NCBI GenBank assembly: GCA_013397115.1 | Contig: VWZW01002598.1 | Coordinates: 62,001-126,000 of the forward strand | Length of the DNA: 64,000 nucleotides | DNA from: Edolisoma coerulescens | Taxonomy: Eukaryota > Chordata > Aves > Passeriformes > Campephagidae | Direction of reading: 5' to 3' | Shown here: piece by piece, positions 61,760 to 64,000 of the stretch | Numbering within the stretch: the first letter of the stretch is position 1 | Layout: each line of letters starts with the position of its first letter | The notes under the pieces: generated by a model | What the model was told of the DNA's origin: nothing | The model's input: only the letters and a program-made list of their open reading frames with translations | Databases searched by the model: none | Program-made: the position numbers and the translations under genes

Positions 61760-61830
61760 GATATATATATATATGTATATGTATGTGATATATACATATA
61801 CGTGTGTGTGTGTGTGCGTGCGTGCGCGTA
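61760..61830. repeat. Compound TA/TG/CG microsatellite
   Basis: A (TA)n array passes through TATG units into (TG)n and then GCGTGCGTGCGCG. About 71 bp of alternating purine-pyrimidine sequence, with potential to form Z-DNA. Confidence 0.92.
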
Positions 61831-64000
61831 TGGGTCTGGAAGTTAGTGTCAAAAATCTGTGAACAGTTTGAAGGATAGCCCCAACTTGCTGCCAGAAGAT
61901 TGGAAAACTGCATGTTACTGTTCATGTTTCTACAGTAGAAATGAGCATGTTGAAATTTACATATATATTGGAATTTCTCAGAGGAATTAATCCCATTCAC
62001 AGACAGTAGTTCAGTTTATTCCCCTACAAACCCTTATGCAGATCAGCCAAACAATTTTTCTTGTCAAATGATTCAGATTAAACAGATACAACAAGCCCAA
62101 GTATGACTAGACATGAATTTTAGAATGATATAAAAATGATAGGTTCTTCCCCTTCCCTTCTCTAACTTTCCCTCTTCCTCCATCATAACATTAAATTAGG
62201 GAATAAGTAGAGTAGTTCTCAGCCTAATTGACAGCAGTGAGCTAGTGGAAAGATGTTGCCTTTATGTGATGTCAGTATTCCACATCCTCCCTCAGGTTTA
62301 GAGATTGGTTGTGCTAGCTGTACAAACCAGTAAGGGCAAGCAGACCTTATGGTCTTAAAAGGTGCATTAGATGGATAGGTGAGAAATACAGCTCCAATGT
62401 TGAAGTAAATAATGGAAAGAACTGATATAAGTATTAATTATATGTTGTTGGGATTTTTTTTTTCCACTTAGAGGCCGGGTAATGGAGACTTTAATTAGAA
62501 AAAAGAAATAAGGAAGGCAATTACTGTTCCAGCCCATCACTTCCCTCAACATGATTAACAGCTAGAATTGTGTAGGCCTTAGGGCAGAGTTGAGTCTTGA
62601 GTATTTGAAAGAGATATCATTTTTATAGATCACATCAGGGAAAAAAAATTCACATTTTTAAGTCATATCCTGTACAGATAATACAGTCAAAGAAAAATTA
62701 CTATATTAGAGATTTTTATCTGTTACAACAGTATTACATCCGTGAATTCTCTTGCCAGTAAGTCTGATATCTGCAACCTTAGGGAATATAGGATATTTAT
62801 TACAAAAACTGGTGAAATTTAAAGGCAGCTGAATTTTAGCAAGTGCAAGTAAAGATTATGTTGCAACATTTTCTAAGAGGAATGACTAGTATGGGAAGAA
62901 AGTAAGTCAATGAAGAAAAATGATCTGAAAAAAAATAGCTTGGAGGATTAAAAATTACAGAGAAGTTATTTTAAAATATACTAAAGGAGGAGAGAGCATA
63001 CAACTCAGCAGCCACTGAGGTGAGAAAAGTAAAATCCATTTTGGAGAAAGGAAAGCCTGGCATTCAAGGTAGGGTGGGGTAGATGTCACAGCTGAGAAAA
63101 TAAAAAGGAGTAAAGAGTCTGAATGGCCATCTGCATTTTCTTTAGTATCAGAGAAGGTTCTTAAGTCTCAGGTGAGAGACAGAAAGAATTCATATCAGTG
63201 AGGTCTGAACAGAAGCACGAAAACATGAGGTTTAAAGCCAAAGGAAGGCTGCAAAACAGTGAAGTATGTTAATCGCTGTGAAGTGGTGTGCTCTCCCTGT
63301 GTGATAGGGCACTGTAAAACAGGTGAAAATCCAGCAAGGATTACTCAAAGCATGTGAAAGATAGTGTGTTTGCTTATCTTGTTTCATTTTTCCCTTCAAA
63401 TTACTTTTTTTTTTTTTTTTTTTTGAGACTTAGGGAGATTATTCACTATGTGTTCTGATGTTGTTAAGGTATCTTTGTGGAAAGCATCCAGTGATTCAGT
63501 GTGCATCGTTTTAGAAGGGCTGCATGCTGTGTTATTGGAACTAAGCTATCCCTGCTTTTAGAGACACAAAATGAGCTGCTAGACTGATTTCTGATGATGC
63601 ACGATGGGTCTTGTATGGCTTTCTAATGAGAGGCAAGCTTCCTTCTTCCACTCACTGGTAGAAGGCAAAAGGAAAAAGGTAAACTGTATCCCAGTTCTTA
63701 CAGGCTTGTTCTAATTTGTCAAATGGGTTTTTTAAAAGTTTTCTCTGCAATCATTCTCATTGCTTTACATGTGCTGAAATAATGTCTGTTAAGAACAGTA
63801 TACATTGTTAGCAGTTCCTCATGTAAATGTTATGTGAACAAATTATTATTTTATCTGTCCTTGATGTTCCTAAGAATAACACAATGACCTTCTTTAAAGT
63901 AATTCCTATGTAGTATTCTAAATACACTTTTAAACAGAGGTACAGAGAACAGCCATTTCCTCAGATCCAGAAAGTAATAACACTGCTGCCATCCTCTGCT
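61831..64000. other. Unique AT-rich non-coding stretch to window end
   Basis: Nothing recognised apart from a 20-T run at 63405-63424. Confidence 0.55.

Noticed and set aside
1..64000. A novel mobile, defence or toxin system
   Set aside because: The sequence is vertebrate-type non-coding DNA; every mobile element seen belongs to a known retroelement class, and no gene cluster or repeat-spacer array is present.

Overview
This window looks like avian nuclear DNA, AT-rich and almost entirely non-coding. The case for a bird rests on the repeats: several CR1 LINE copies ending in the 8-bp ATTCTRTG repeat, and three LTRs whose 3' portions match LTR families I recall as common in neoavian and passerine genomes. 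There is also an L2-type reverse-transcriptase fossil and a MIR/CORE-SINE relic, as expected in an old sauropsid background. Nothing bacterial, plasmid-like or viral-infectious is present. I see no operons, rRNA, tRNA, CRISPR array or intact gene.

Layout on the + axis. 1-9345 is mostly unique AT-rich sequence with a 22-T run, an A/C-rich tract (5221-5315) and a GC-richer block (about 6770-7740). 9346-9408 is a short CR1 3' end. 12491-13620 is a larger, 5'-truncated and internally deleted CR1 on the minus strand. 13621-24010 is unique DNA with a CA repeat (17651-17690). 24015-24500 is a decayed LINE reverse transcriptase. 24640-36100 is unique apart from a CR1 tail at 31843. 36108-37640 is a small repeat cluster (CR1, truncated minus-strand LTR, old CR1). 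39786-40679 is a solo LTR flanked by a 5-bp target-site duplication (TSD), AACTC, with a strikingly GC- and CpG-rich core. 40685-55947 is unique, with one CR1 scrap at 53009. 55953-56540 is a second solo LTR, flanked by GTGGG. 58228-58475 is a MIR/CORE-SINE relic. The rest to 64000 is unique, with TA/TG repeats at 61760-61830.

Genes. No annotated-quality gene can be supported. The many 60-160-codon open frames are what stop-poor AT-rich DNA and the GC-rich LTR core produce by chance. A few segments combine a splice-acceptor-like tract, an open frame with protein-like composition and, in most cases, a donor-like site: minus strand 54980-55175, 29960-30339, 4770-4875 and 119-348; plus strand 20320-20426. 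They are listed as unconfirmed candidate exons. If real, the minus-strand ones would place the window inside or at the 3' end of a long minus-strand gene, but they do not join into one recognisable protein. The most likely reading is an intergenic or intronic stretch of a large chromosome whose functional content, if any, is regulatory.
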